Assembly (NCBI RefSeq): GCF_011067135.1
Contig: NZ_JAAMOW010000001.1
Span: 496,001 to 560,000 of the forward strand
DNA length: 64,000 bases
Source: Solimonas terrae
Lineage (GTDB): Bacteria; Pseudomonadota; Gammaproteobacteria; Nevskiales; Nevskiaceae
Direction of reading: 5' to 3'
The translations under genes were made by a program, and so were the position numbers. Below, one piece after another: positions 56,619 to 64,000 of this stretch. The notes below the pieces were generated by a model. It made no database searches, was not told the origin of the DNA, and saw only the letters and a list, made by a program, of their open reading frames with translations. Positions within the stretch are counted from its first letter, which is position 1, and every line of letters begins with the position of its first letter.

Positions 56619-57563
56619 ATGAATACCGTCTTCATTCATACTAATCCAAAGCAGCGGATCGGCGCCGAAGTCGCCCGCTTCTGCCTGAAGCGCAACAGCG
56701 GCAACCCCGACGCCTTCGACGTCCGCATCATCAGCACTGCCGACACGCGCTTTCTGCTGGACTACGAAGGCCGCGAATATCTTCGCGAGGGTCGCCGTGC
56801 GGTCTGGCGCAACGACGATCTGCAGTCGTTCACGCCGCTGCGCTTCGCGGTACCGGAGCTGATGGACTACAGCGGCCGTGCGATCGTCATGGACCCGGAC
56901 GTGTTCGCGATCGGCGACATCAACGAGCTTCTGAACACCGACATGGGCGGCGCCGCCATCATGGCGCGGCGCATGGAAGCCGATTTCCGGCGTCCCGGGC
57001 ACTACGCATCGAGCGTGATGCTGCTCGACTGCGCGCGACTTCGGCACTGGCAGCTGGAGGCGGACTTCGCAAAGCTGTTCGCGTTCGAACGCGACTACCG
57101 GGACTGGATGTGGCTGCTGCTGGAGCCCGAAGGCAGCGTCGCCGCCTTCGCGTCGGTATGGAACGATTTCGATCGTCTTGCGGCGGACACCCGTCTGCTG
57201 CACAACACGCACCGCCGCACGCAACCCTGGAAAACCGGCCTGCCCGCCGACTTCACGCCGCGCGGCACGACGGTCCGCTCGAGGCTGGGCCTGCTCGGCC
57301 GGAGTATCGGCAAGCTCGTGACCGGCAAGGCCGGTCGCGGCCACTATCGCCGGCACCCGGATATCGCGCAGGAGCGCTTCTTCTTTGCGCGGCTTGGCGA
57401 ATGCATGGAGAACGGCATCGTGTCGCCGGCACTGATCGAACAGGAGATCGGCCTCGGCCATCTGCGCAAGGATGCGCTGCAGCTCGCGTATCGGACAATG
57501 TCCGCCACGCCGCAGGCTTCGTCGACGACGACGTCACTCGGTCGCGCATCGACGCCGCTATAA
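56619..57563 (+). CDS. Glycosyltransferase-like protein, possibly GT8-type
   Basis: The 314 residues are soluble, starting MNTVFIHTNPKQRIGAEVAR. AIVMDPDVFAIGDINELLN has the DxD-like DPD that in GT8 enzymes binds Mn2+ and nucleotide sugar, and HYASSVMLLDCARL is the following acceptor-side strand. The assignment to a GT-A glycosyltransferase is moderate; the acceptor is unknown. It is divergent from the GT4 gene across 89 bases. Confidence 0.6.
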   Translation: MNTVFIHTNPKQRIGAEVARFCLKRNSGNPDAFDVRIISTADTRFLLDYEGREYLREGRRAVWRNDDLQSFTPLRFAVPELMDYSGRAIVMDPDVFAIGDINELLNTDMGGAAIMARRMEADFRRPGHYASSVMLLDCARLRHWQLEADFAKLFAFERDYRDWMWLLLEPEGSVAAFASVWNDFDRLAADTRLLHNTHRRTQPWKTGLPADFTPRGTTVRSRLGLLGRSIGKLVTGKAGRGHYRRHPDIAQERFFFARLGECMENGIVSPALIEQEIGLGHLRKDALQLAYRTMSATPQASSTTTSLGRASTPL

Positions 57564-57659
57564 AGTCATGGCGGCCGCTCCTGCACGGCTCGGGATTCGA
57601 GCCGGGCGGAAGCCGGTCCTGATCCACCTCACTCTCTGCGCACCCGTCACGGCAAGACC

Positions 57660-58802
57660 ATGCTGCACGTCGAGCACAGCTCACCACGCTCATCGCGGCC
57701 CGTCTGGGTCTTGCTCGGCAAACACCATGGTGACAATCAGCAACTGATCGCGCTCGCCGAATCGCTGGAACGACCGGTGCTGACCATCCAGCTGCACTAC
57801 GGCAAGCTCATCAGCCGCCTGCCCGCCGTCTTGCTTGGCCGCCGCCTCTTGCCCCTCAGTGAACCCGTCGCATGGCCGTCACCCTGGCCGGAAATCGTGC
57901 TGGCGTCCGGACGCCGTGTGGTACCGGTCGTGCGCTGGATCCAGGCCCGGGCGGCGCGCAGCGGCATCGCCACGCACCTGATTCACCTCGGGCGGCCGCG
58001 GGCACCACTGCGCTGGTTCGATCTGATCGTCACGACTGCTCAATACGGTCTGCCGGACCGCGACAACGTGATCCGCAATCTGCTGCCGCTGAGAAACGAA
58101 CCGGCACCCGGCAGCGCGCCGCCCGACAGCTCTTCGCTGGCAGCGTTTTCCCGGCTACCGCGGCCCTGGACCGTGGCGCTGGTCGGCGGCAACAGTCGTC
58201 CGTACTGCTTCGATCGCGAGGCCGCGCAGCGGCTGGCGCTGGAGATCGACGGGCAAGTCCGCGCGAATGGCGGCAGCGCCATCATCCTCGGTGCGCCGAG
58301 AACCGTGCCCGAACGCCTTGACGAGATCGAGCGCGGGCTGCAGGTCGAGCACGTGATCTGGCGCTGGTCGGCGCGCGACAACCCGTATCGAGCTCTGCTG
58401 CGCCAGGGCGATCGATTCATCGTGACCAGCGACAGCCTTGCAATGCTCGGCGACGCCCTGTCCAGCGGCCGGCCCGTTCAATTGTTCGAACTGCCGCAGC
58501 GGCTCGACATCGCGGCACGGATCGCGATTTTCGCCAAACGGGCCGGTACCCGCTCGCCATGGCTGCACGCCGTCCACGCGTGGCTGATCGATGCCGGCCT
58601 GATCTTCTCGCTGCGCGATCTTGCCGAGTGCCATCGGCAACTGCGCGAGGCCGGCGTATTCGGCCAACCGGACCGCGCCCTGAGCTTTGTCGCACAGCAA
58701 CGCGAACGGACGGTCGCGCGCGCGCGCGCACTGGTCGATCGCGCCGATCCGGCCGGTGAAATCGCGGCGGCGCCGGGTGGCGACGATTCGACTTCGAACT
58801 GA
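57660..58802 (+). CDS. ELM1/GtrOC1-type putative glycosyltransferase
   Basis: The 380 residues match the family annotated mitochondrial fission ELM1-like: VWVLLGKHHGDNQQLIALAE at the start, HLIHLGRPRAPLRWFDLIVT and AQYGLPDRDNVIRN centrally, VALVGGNSRPYCFD, and DRFIVTSDSLAMLGDALSSG late, giving a GT-B-like outline. Bacterial members are often found in LPS or lipid-glycosylation loci. It lies 97 bases after the GT8-like gene and 79 before the acyl-AMP ligase gene on the same strand, so a single unit is possible. Confidence 0.75.
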   Translation: MLHVEHSSPRSSRPVWVLLGKHHGDNQQLIALAESLERPVLTIQLHYGKLISRLPAVLLGRRLLPLSEPVAWPSPWPEIVLASGRRVVPVVRWIQARAARSGIATHLIHLGRPRAPLRWFDLIVTTAQYGLPDRDNVIRNLLPLRNEPAPGSAPPDSSSLAAFSRLPRPWTVALVGGNSRPYCFDREAAQRLALEIDGQVRANGGSAIILGAPRTVPERLDEIERGLQVEHVIWRWSARDNPYRALLRQGDRFIVTSDSLAMLGDALSSGRPVQLFELPQRLDIAARIAIFAKRAGTRSPWLHAVHAWLIDAGLIFSLRDLAECHRQLREAGVFGQPDRALSFVAQQRERTVARARALVDRADPAGEIAAAPGGDDSTSN

Positions 58803-58881
58803 ACGTGGCCGGGTGACGCGACGGAGTCGTGTCGTCACGAGCCGACGGTCGTCACAGTCCGGCGCCGCGGAAGTATCATAG

Positions 58882-60675
58882 ATGGCTGGCGCGGGGGCGC
58901 AGGCAGGGACGCCAACCTACAAAATGAGCGATTTCAGATTGTCGATGACCAATATTGCTGCCGCGGCGAGCGGCGACACGCTTGTCGGCCCGCAAGGCTA
59001 CTGCACTTTGACCGGTGCACTTGACTACGCGGCCGGCAGCGCGAACGCGATGAATTTCTACTCGGGCAAGGGCGAGCTGCAGGAAGCTCTCAGCTACCCG
59101 GACCTGCGCGAGCAGTCGATGACGCTGGCGCGGCACCTGCTCGCAAGCGGCCTGAAAGCGGGGGACCGGGTCGGCGTCGTCGCCGAGACCGACGGTGATT
59201 TCGCGCGCGCGTTCTTTGCCTGCCAGTACGCCGCTCTGGTGCCGGCGCCACTGCCGCTGCCGGCAGCGCTTGGTGGTCGCAGCCAGTACGTCGAGCATGT
59301 ACACGGCATGCTCGCCAGCATCGGCGCGACCGCATTGCTGGCGCCAGCGACGCTGATCGACTGGCTGGAAGAGCCCTGCAGCGATCTGCCGCTGCGCTTC
59401 TGCGGGACCTTGGCGCAGCTGCGGACTTTGCCTGCCGGCAGTGACGATCTGCCGGAAGTGGACGCAAACGCCCTCGCCTACCTGCAATTTTCGTCCGGCA
59501 GCACCCGCTTTCCTCAGGGCGTCGCCGTCACGCATCGAGCCGTCATCGCCAACATCGGCGCCATCGCCCGGTACGGGCTTGAAATCGGCCCGGACGACCG
59601 CTGCGTATCCTGGCTGCCGTTCTATCACGACATGGGACTGGTCGGCTTCCTGCTGACACCGCTGTGCTGCGCGATCCCGGTCGATTTCATCGCCACCCGC
59701 GAGTTTGCGCGTCGGCCGCTGACCTGGCTGCAACTGATCAGCCGCAATCGCGGCACGCTGTCCTACAGTCCCAGCTTCGGCTACGAGCTTTGCGCGCGGC
59801 GTGCCGAAAACGGCGCGCCGGACGGCCTTGACCTGTCGAGCTGGCGTGCGGCCGGCATCGGCGGCGACATGGTGCGCCCGGCACCGCTGCACGCGTTTGC
59901 CGAGCGTTTCGCCGGCAGCGGTTTCCGTGCCGATGCCTTCGTGCCGAGCTACGGCATGGCGGAGGCGGCCCTGGCCCTGTCGTTTTCGCCGGCTGGCCGT
60001 GCGCTGCGCGTCGATGTGCTCGATATCGATGCGCTCGAGCGCAATGACCGCGCGGAACCGGCGGCTGCCGATGCCACCCGCAGTCGCAGCTTCGTATTCT
60101 GCGGGCCGATCCTGCCGGGCCACGCCGTCGAAGTGCGTGGTGAAAACGGCGAAGCCCTGGCGGAACGTCAGATCGGCCGCATCCTCGTGCGCGGACCGAG
60201 TCTGATGAAGGAATACTTCGCACGGCCCGATGAGACGGAACGGGTGATGCTGGCCGGTGGCTGGCTGGACACCGGCGATCTCGGCTATCTGGCCGACGGC
60301 GAGATCGTGATCACCGGTCGCGCCAAGGATCTGATCATCGTCAACGGCCGCAACATCCTGCCGCAGGACCTGGAGTGGACGGCGGAGGGCGAAGTCGCCG
60401 CACTGCGCAGCGGCGACGTCGCGGCGTTTTCCGTCAACGACGAGGCCGGCGAGCGCGTGGTCGTGCTGTTTGAATGCCGCAGCAACGACCCGGACTTGCG
60501 CGACGCCATCGGCGCCGAAGTCGCCGGCGTGCTGCGCACACGTCACGGCGTGCATGCCGATGTGGTGCCGGTGCCGCCACGCGCGCTGCCGCAGACCTCG
60601 AGCGGCAAACTCAGCCGCGCGAAGGCGCGTCAGCTTTATCTGAAAGGTGCGTTCGAGAGCGTGCGTGCCGCCTGA
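58882..60675 (+). CDS. Fatty acyl-AMP ligase / acyl-ACP synthetase-like
   Basis: The 597 residues belong to the adenylate-forming family: YLQFSSGSTRFPQGVAVTHR (P-loop), WLPFYHDMGLVGFLLTPLCC as in FAAL enzymes, YGMAEAALALSF, DTGDLGYLADGEIVITGRAK, and C-terminal Lys in SSGKLSRAKARQL. FAAL enzymes load fatty acids as acyl-AMP onto ACP. In Caulobacter the homologous gene next to spt and acp supplies the acyl-ACP for sphingoid-base synthesis. Alternative starts exist at 58924 and 58945; a TATCAT box at 58875 may favour a later one. The stop overlaps the next gene by 11 bases. Confidence 0.88.
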   Translation: MAGAGAQAGTPTYKMSDFRLSMTNIAAAASGDTLVGPQGYCTLTGALDYAAGSANAMNFYSGKGELQEALSYPDLREQSMTLARHLLASGLKAGDRVGVVAETDGDFARAFFACQYAALVPAPLPLPAALGGRSQYVEHVHGMLASIGATALLAPATLIDWLEEPCSDLPLRFCGTLAQLRTLPAGSDDLPEVDANALAYLQFSSGSTRFPQGVAVTHRAVIANIGAIARYGLEIGPDDRCVSWLPFYHDMGLVGFLLTPLCCAIPVDFIATREFARRPLTWLQLISRNRGTLSYSPSFGYELCARRAENGAPDGLDLSSWRAAGIGGDMVRPAPLHAFAERFAGSGFRADAFVPSYGMAEAALALSFSPAGRALRVDVLDIDALERNDRAEPAAADATRSRSFVFCGPILPGHAVEVRGENGEALAERQIGRILVRGPSLMKEYFARPDETERVMLAGGWLDTGDLGYLADGEIVITGRAKDLIIVNGRNILPQDLEWTAEGEVAALRSGDVAAFSVNDEAGERVVVLFECRSNDPDLRDAIGAEVAGVLRTRHGVHADVVPVPPRALPQTSSGKLSRAKARQLYLKGAFESVRAA

Positions 60676-61639
60676 GGCGGGGCCCGCCGCGAATGCGCCG
60701 GTCGTCGCCGTCACCGGCGCCACCGGCTTCATCGGCCGGCATCTGGTTCCGGCGCTGGCCCGCGCCGGCTGGCAGGTCCGCATCCTGGTCAGGCGCGATC
60801 CGGCGGGCACCGACTGGCGCGATCTGGGGATCGAGTCCGTCGCCGGGGATCTGCGCGATCGAGAAGCCCGGCGACAGCTGGTGCGGGGCGCCGACGCGGT
60901 CGTCCATCTCGCCGGCTTGATCAAGGCCCCGGACACCGCGGGTTACATGGCGGTCAACCGCGACGCGACGCGTGCGCTCTGCGAATCGATCCGTGAACAC
61001 ACAGCGGACTGCCCGGCGTTCTACATCTCCAGCCTCGCTGCGCGCGAGCCGGCACTGTCGTCGTACGCCGCGAGCAAACGTGCCGGCGAAGACGAAATGC
61101 TGCACATCCTCGGCGCAAAGGCCGAGGTACTGCGACCCGCCGCGGTGTACGGCCCGGGCGACCGGGAAACCCTGATCTTCTTTCAACTGGCGCGTCTGGC
61201 CCGGGTCCCGCTGCTCGGCAGCGACCGTGCCCGGATCAGCGTCATCCAGGTCGAGGACCTCTGCGCCGCAATCGTCTCTGCCCTGCAACTCGGCCCGCAC
61301 GGCCGCGTCAGCACGATTTGCGATGCGCGAGCCGAAGGCTATTGCTGGCGCGAATTGATGCAGGCGGCAGCGGCGGCGATCGGACGTGCGGATGCGGGTT
61401 ACTTCCGCCTGCCGCCTGCCGTCCTGCAGGGCCTCGCCCTGATCGGCGACATTGGCCATCGCTTCGGCAGCCACCAGATGCTCGGCTCGGAAAAGCTCCG
61501 CGAACTCCTGTTCGAAGACTGGACGGTACCCGTCGAGCAGCGTTTCACCGCCCCCCGGTGGCAGGCCCGGTTCGCGCTGGCGGACGGCTTTGCCCACGCC
61601 GCTGCGTGGTATCGTCAGGCTGGTTGGCTGGCTGCTTGA
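60665..61639 (+). CDS. NAD-dependent epimerase/reductase, CerR-like
   Basis: The 324 residues are an extended SDR: VTGATGFIGRHLVPALARAG binds nucleotide, VVHLAGLIKAPDTAGYMAVN, and SSYAASKRAGEDEML carries the YxxxK motif. The GTG start lies inside the acyl-AMP ligase gene end (11-base overlap), so translation is coupled. In the Caulobacter sphingolipid locus the gene at this place encodes ceramide reductase CerR, which reduces the 3-oxo group. The assignment here is by family and position, not by test. Confidence 0.8.
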   Translation: MPPEAGPAANAPVVAVTGATGFIGRHLVPALARAGWQVRILVRRDPAGTDWRDLGIESVAGDLRDREARRQLVRGADAVVHLAGLIKAPDTAGYMAVNRDATRALCESIREHTADCPAFYISSLAAREPALSSYAASKRAGEDEMLHILGAKAEVLRPAAVYGPGDRETLIFFQLARLARVPLLGSDRARISVIQVEDLCAAIVSALQLGPHGRVSTICDARAEGYCWRELMQAAAAAIGRADAGYFRLPPAVLQGLALIGDIGHRFGSHQMLGSEKLRELLFEDWTVPVEQRFTAPRWQARFALADGFAHAAAWYRQAGWLAA

Positions 61640-61688
61640 AGGCGGAAAACGGCTTGCGCAAGGGGGCTTGGCGCTCGTGACAGCTTCG

Positions 61689-61717
61689 TTGCATATTTCT
61701 TGCAGCTTCCCTAATAT
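61689..61717 (+). promoter_or_regulatory. Candidate promoter of acp-spt
   Basis: TTGCAT, a 17-base spacer and TAATAT form a good sigma-70 promoter in an AT-rich island. Predicted leader to the acp ATG is about 105 bases, with a T/A-rich tract (ATTTAACAA) just after the -10. Confidence 0.6.
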
Positions 61718-61828
61718 TTAACAACGACTTACTCGCGATTCTCCGGCTCCCTCCCCCAAACGGCACCGCATTTGCAGCAGCGGTTCCGTGCCGAAGTGCC
61801 CGCGACACACTTGATCGATGGACCCACG

Positions 61829-62080
61829 ATGCAGCTTTCCGAGATTCGCGAACAGATCATTGCCGGCCTGCATCAGGCCCGTCCCGATGTGCCGGACATC
61901 GGCGGCGCGACGCGCATCGTCCAGGATCTGGAACTGGATTCGGTCGCCGTCATGGACTTCATCCTTTCGGTCGAAGACCGCTTCGACATCTCGATTCCGC
62001 TCGATCGCGTCGCCGACATCGTTACCGTTGACGATCTCGCGCAGGTCGTGGAGCGCTTGGGGAACGCGGAACGCGCATGA
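61829..62080 (+). CDS. Acyl carrier protein, sphingolipid-associated
   Basis: The 83-residue protein is a canonical ACP: acidic four-helix sequence with the phosphopantetheine Ser38 in ELDSVAVMDF. It overlaps spt by ATGA, and the ligase and reductase lie upstream, so it is probably the dedicated carrier delivering the acyl chain to serine palmitoyltransferase. The main fatty-acid ACP would be elsewhere, next to fab genes. The ATG at 61829 is chosen because conserved helix I begins there. Confidence 0.9.
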   Translation: MQLSEIREQIIAGLHQARPDVPDIGGATRIVQDLELDSVAVMDFILSVEDRFDISIPLDRVADIVTVDDLAQVVERLGNAERA

Positions 62081-63315
62081 GCATCTTCGACAAATTCGAT
62101 CACCTTCGTCAGACCTATGACAGCCTTGGCGACAGGGCGCACAATCCGTTCTCGGTCAGTTTCGATCGCATCGAATCGGCGACCGAAGGCGTCCTCGGCG
62201 GCCGTCGCGTCATCCTGCTCGGCACCAACAACTATCTCGGCCTGACCTTCGATCAGCACGGCATCGACGAGGCCGTGCGCGCCGTGCAGACGCTGGGCAC
62301 CGGCACCACCGGCTCGCGTGTCGCCAATGGCAGCTATGCCGGCCACGGCGCACTCGAACGCGATCTCGCGGCCTTCTTCGGACGCCGTCACTGCATGGTG
62401 TTCAGTACCGGCTATCAGGCCAACCTCGGCATGCTGTCGACGATCGTCGGCCGCGGCGATCACCTGATCCTCGATTCCGACAGCCACGCCAGCATCTACG
62501 ACGGCGCGCGTCTCGGCCATGCCGAGGTGATCCGCTTCCGCCACAGCGATCCGGATGATCTGTACAAACGCCTGCGCCGTCTCAAGGACGTGCCGGGCAG
62601 CAAACTGATCGTCGCCGAAGGCATCTATTCGATGCTTGGCGATGTTGCGCCACTGCGCGAGATCGCGGCCGTGAAGCGCGAGATGGGCGCCTATCTGATG
62701 GTCGACGAGGCACACTCGATGGGCGTGCTCGGCGAGCACGGCCGCGGTCTGGCCGAAGCCGCAGGGGTCGAGGCCGACGTCGATTTCATCGTCGGCACCT
62801 TCTCGAAAAGCCTCGGCAGCGTCGGCGGCTTCTGCGTCGCCGATCTCGACGGCTTCGACATTCTGCGCGTCGCCTGCCGTCCGTACATGTTCACCGCCTC
62901 GTTGCCGCCATCGATCATCGCCTCGACACGCAGCGCGCTGCAGCGTCTCGATCGCGACAAGGGCCTGCGTACGCAACTGATGGCCAATGCCACGCAATTG
63001 CATGGCGGTCTGCGGGCGCTGGGGCTGGAAGTCGGCCCGCACATCAGTCCGGTCGTATCGGTCGCACTCGACGAACCGGAGGTTGCCGTCCGTTTCTGGA
63101 ACGCACTGGTCGAAGGCGGCGTCTATCTCAATCTGGCGCTGCCGCCGGCAACACCTTCGAGCCGACCGTTGCTGCGCGCAAGCGTCAGCGCAGCGCACAG
63201 TCCGCGGCAGATTCAGAAGGCCGTCGACCTGTTCGGCGAGATCGGTCGCGAACTGGGCATCCTGCCGGCCGAACCGTTCGTCGAATTGCCGCGCATCGCG
63301 GTCGGCGCCGTCTGA
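62077..63315 (+). CDS. spt: Serine palmitoyltransferase-like alpha-oxoamine synthase
   Basis: This PLP enzyme condenses serine with an acyl thioester to give 3-ketosphinganine. The 412 residues show NPFSVSFDRIESATEGVLGG, LGTNNYLGLTFD, TGTTGSRVANGSYAGHGALE, His137 in DSDSHASIYDG stacking on the cofactor, Asp210 in LMVDEAHSMGVLGEHGRGL and the PLP Lys244 in GTFSKSLGSVGG. The sequence resembles the Caulobacter spt product more than KBL or BioF, and its ACP, reductase and ligase neighbours match that locus. A BioF-like or other alpha-oxoamine product is the alternative. Confidence 0.88.
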   Translation: MSIFDKFDHLRQTYDSLGDRAHNPFSVSFDRIESATEGVLGGRRVILLGTNNYLGLTFDQHGIDEAVRAVQTLGTGTTGSRVANGSYAGHGALERDLAAFFGRRHCMVFSTGYQANLGMLSTIVGRGDHLILDSDSHASIYDGARLGHAEVIRFRHSDPDDLYKRLRRLKDVPGSKLIVAEGIYSMLGDVAPLREIAAVKREMGAYLMVDEAHSMGVLGEHGRGLAEAAGVEADVDFIVGTFSKSLGSVGGFCVADLDGFDILRVACRPYMFTASLPPSIIASTRSALQRLDRDKGLRTQLMANATQLHGGLRALGLEVGPHISPVVSVALDEPEVAVRFWNALVEGGVYLNLALPPATPSSRPLLRASVSAAHSPRQIQKAVDLFGEIGRELGILPAEPFVELPRIAVGAV

Positions 63316-63340
63316 AGCCGAGCGCAGCTGCGGGCTCGTT

Positions 63341-64000
63341 CTAGCGCAGCACACCACGACGCCAGAGTCGCCAGAGCAGACGTGGCGCGGCGATGACCGG
63401 GTGACGTCGCTGCCAATCGCTCAGTTCCAGGCGAAAGCCGGAATGCCGCTCGATCTTCCACGCCAGATAGTCGGCACCGTTGTCGAAGGTGAACGCGGCC
63501 TTTGCCAGCCGCAGTATATTCAGCGGCTTGCCGGCGAGACGGCGCAGCGACCAGGCCGCTTGTGCCGAACGCCTCGCGTCGGCGCTCAGGGCCGGCGTCA
63601 ACAGTTCTCCCGCCTCGCGATAGGCGATCCCCGCCGCCCGCCACGCCAGGGGCAGCAGCTGCGCATACCTGCCGCCGCCGTACGCGAGCAGCGACTGCGC
63701 ACGCGCGCCGCCCCGTTCGACGCGCAATTCCACCGCGTAAGTGTGCTGGTACAGCAGCTGCCAGTAGTCGGCGGCGGTGCCGGACTCGGGCCCCAGCAGC
63801 GCCGCCCATCGCGCCGCCGTCACCACCGCCTGCATCACATCGGCATCGATCGCGTCTTGTGCTGCCGCATCACGCACCCAGACACAGGCCGCCGGCTGTG
63901 AAAAGCGCGCCCAGATCGTCGTATCGATCGCGGCCGGCCGCATGCCGGCGCGCAGCTGCGCCGGACTGAGGACAGCCACCTTGGCGCGCAAGGTCTGTCC
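63341..64000 (-). CDS. Conserved hypothetical protein (N-terminus outside window)
   Basis: At least 219 codons are open to the right edge, so the true start is outside. No signal peptide or TM segment is seen in the visible part. Notable segments are AIDTTIWARFSQPAACVWVR, ADYWQLLYQHTYAVELRVER, GGGRYAQLLPLAWRAAGIAY and a C-terminal basic helix (DYLAWKIERHSGFRLELSDW then RRHPVIAAPRLLWRLWRRG). I do not know its family with confidence. It is convergent with spt, 25 bases from its stop, and may take part in head-group addition to the sphingolipid; this is speculation from position. Confidence 0.65.
   Translation of the reverse strand, partial: GQTLRAKVAVLSPAQLRAGMRPAAIDTTIWARFSQPAACVWVRDAAAQDAIDADVMQAVVTAARWAALLGPESGTAADYWQLLYQHTYAVELRVERGGARAQSLLAYGGGRYAQLLPLAWRAAGIAYREAGELLTPALSADARRSAQAAWSLRRLAGKPLNILRLAKAAFTFDNGADYLAWKIERHSGFRLELSDWQRRHPVIAAPRLLWRLWRRGVLR

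Noticed and set aside
57472-57747. Overlapping 91-codon frame at the end of the GT8-like gene
   Set aside because: Arg-rich, low-complexity translation in another frame; looks like a shadow.

Overview
The window looks like a chromosomal segment of a high-GC gammaproteobacterium. Three syntenies support this: pcnB-folK-panBCD-pgi, lptF/lptG next to pepA-holC-valS, and a complete EF-P beta-lysylation set (epmA, efp, epmB). A FimX-like protein and a CysB/CysI/DUF934 sulfur cluster fit a Nevskiales/Xanthomonadales-type relative, but the exact order is an inference. About 58 protein genes and one tRNA were found. No insertion sequence, prophage or CRISPR array was seen, and no gene-free stretch exceeds 300 bases. 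The longest gaps are 2200-2466, 38864-39079, 43663-43895 and 47895-48167.

Layout. 1-8165: dapA with a BamC-like lipoprotein, then gcvR-bcp, a PIN-PhoH ATPase, two small conserved genes, a TSUP carrier and the epmA/efp/epmB set. 8322-20560: a degenerate FimX-like c-di-GMP protein, an APC-like transporter, htpX, the topoisomerase IV genes parC and parE flanking recQ, and a DUF6249-sigma-anti-sigma operon. 20690-23818: the isoprenoid operon xseB-ispA-dxs. 23836-29389: sulfate assimilation (cysG, TSUP, cysB-like regulator, sulfite reductase, DUF934). 29577-36531: two secreted proteins, then amidase-tsaE-nnr-pgi and a 2OG-oxygenase-like gene. 36536-41043: panD, panC, panB, folK, pcnB and tRNA-Glu. 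41153-53543: SDR, VOC, rdgC, a GGDEF remnant protein, RDD, lptG/lptF, pepA, holC, a lipoprotein and valS. 53581-64000: an ABC exporter, three glycosyltransferase-like genes and a four-gene block that reads as a bacterial sphingolipid cassette (acyl-AMP ligase, ceramide-reductase-like SDR, ACP, serine palmitoyltransferase).

Two things stand out. First, panB and panD each have their own promoter-like sequence, followed by a tandem pair of hairpins. All four hairpins carry nearly the same 15-nt loop on differing but mostly complementary stems. This looks like a cis-regulatory RNA (possible vitamin B5 riboswitch or attenuator) shared by two separate pantothenate transcription units. Second, the right end holds the sphingoid-base synthesis cassette, which is unusual in Gammaproteobacteria, beside an exporter and glycosyltransferases that could decorate and move the lipid. 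Smaller oddities include a low-GC stretch inside valS with unlike codon use, a shared -10 palindrome between pcnB and tRNA-Glu, and a nested inverted repeat between parE and recQ.
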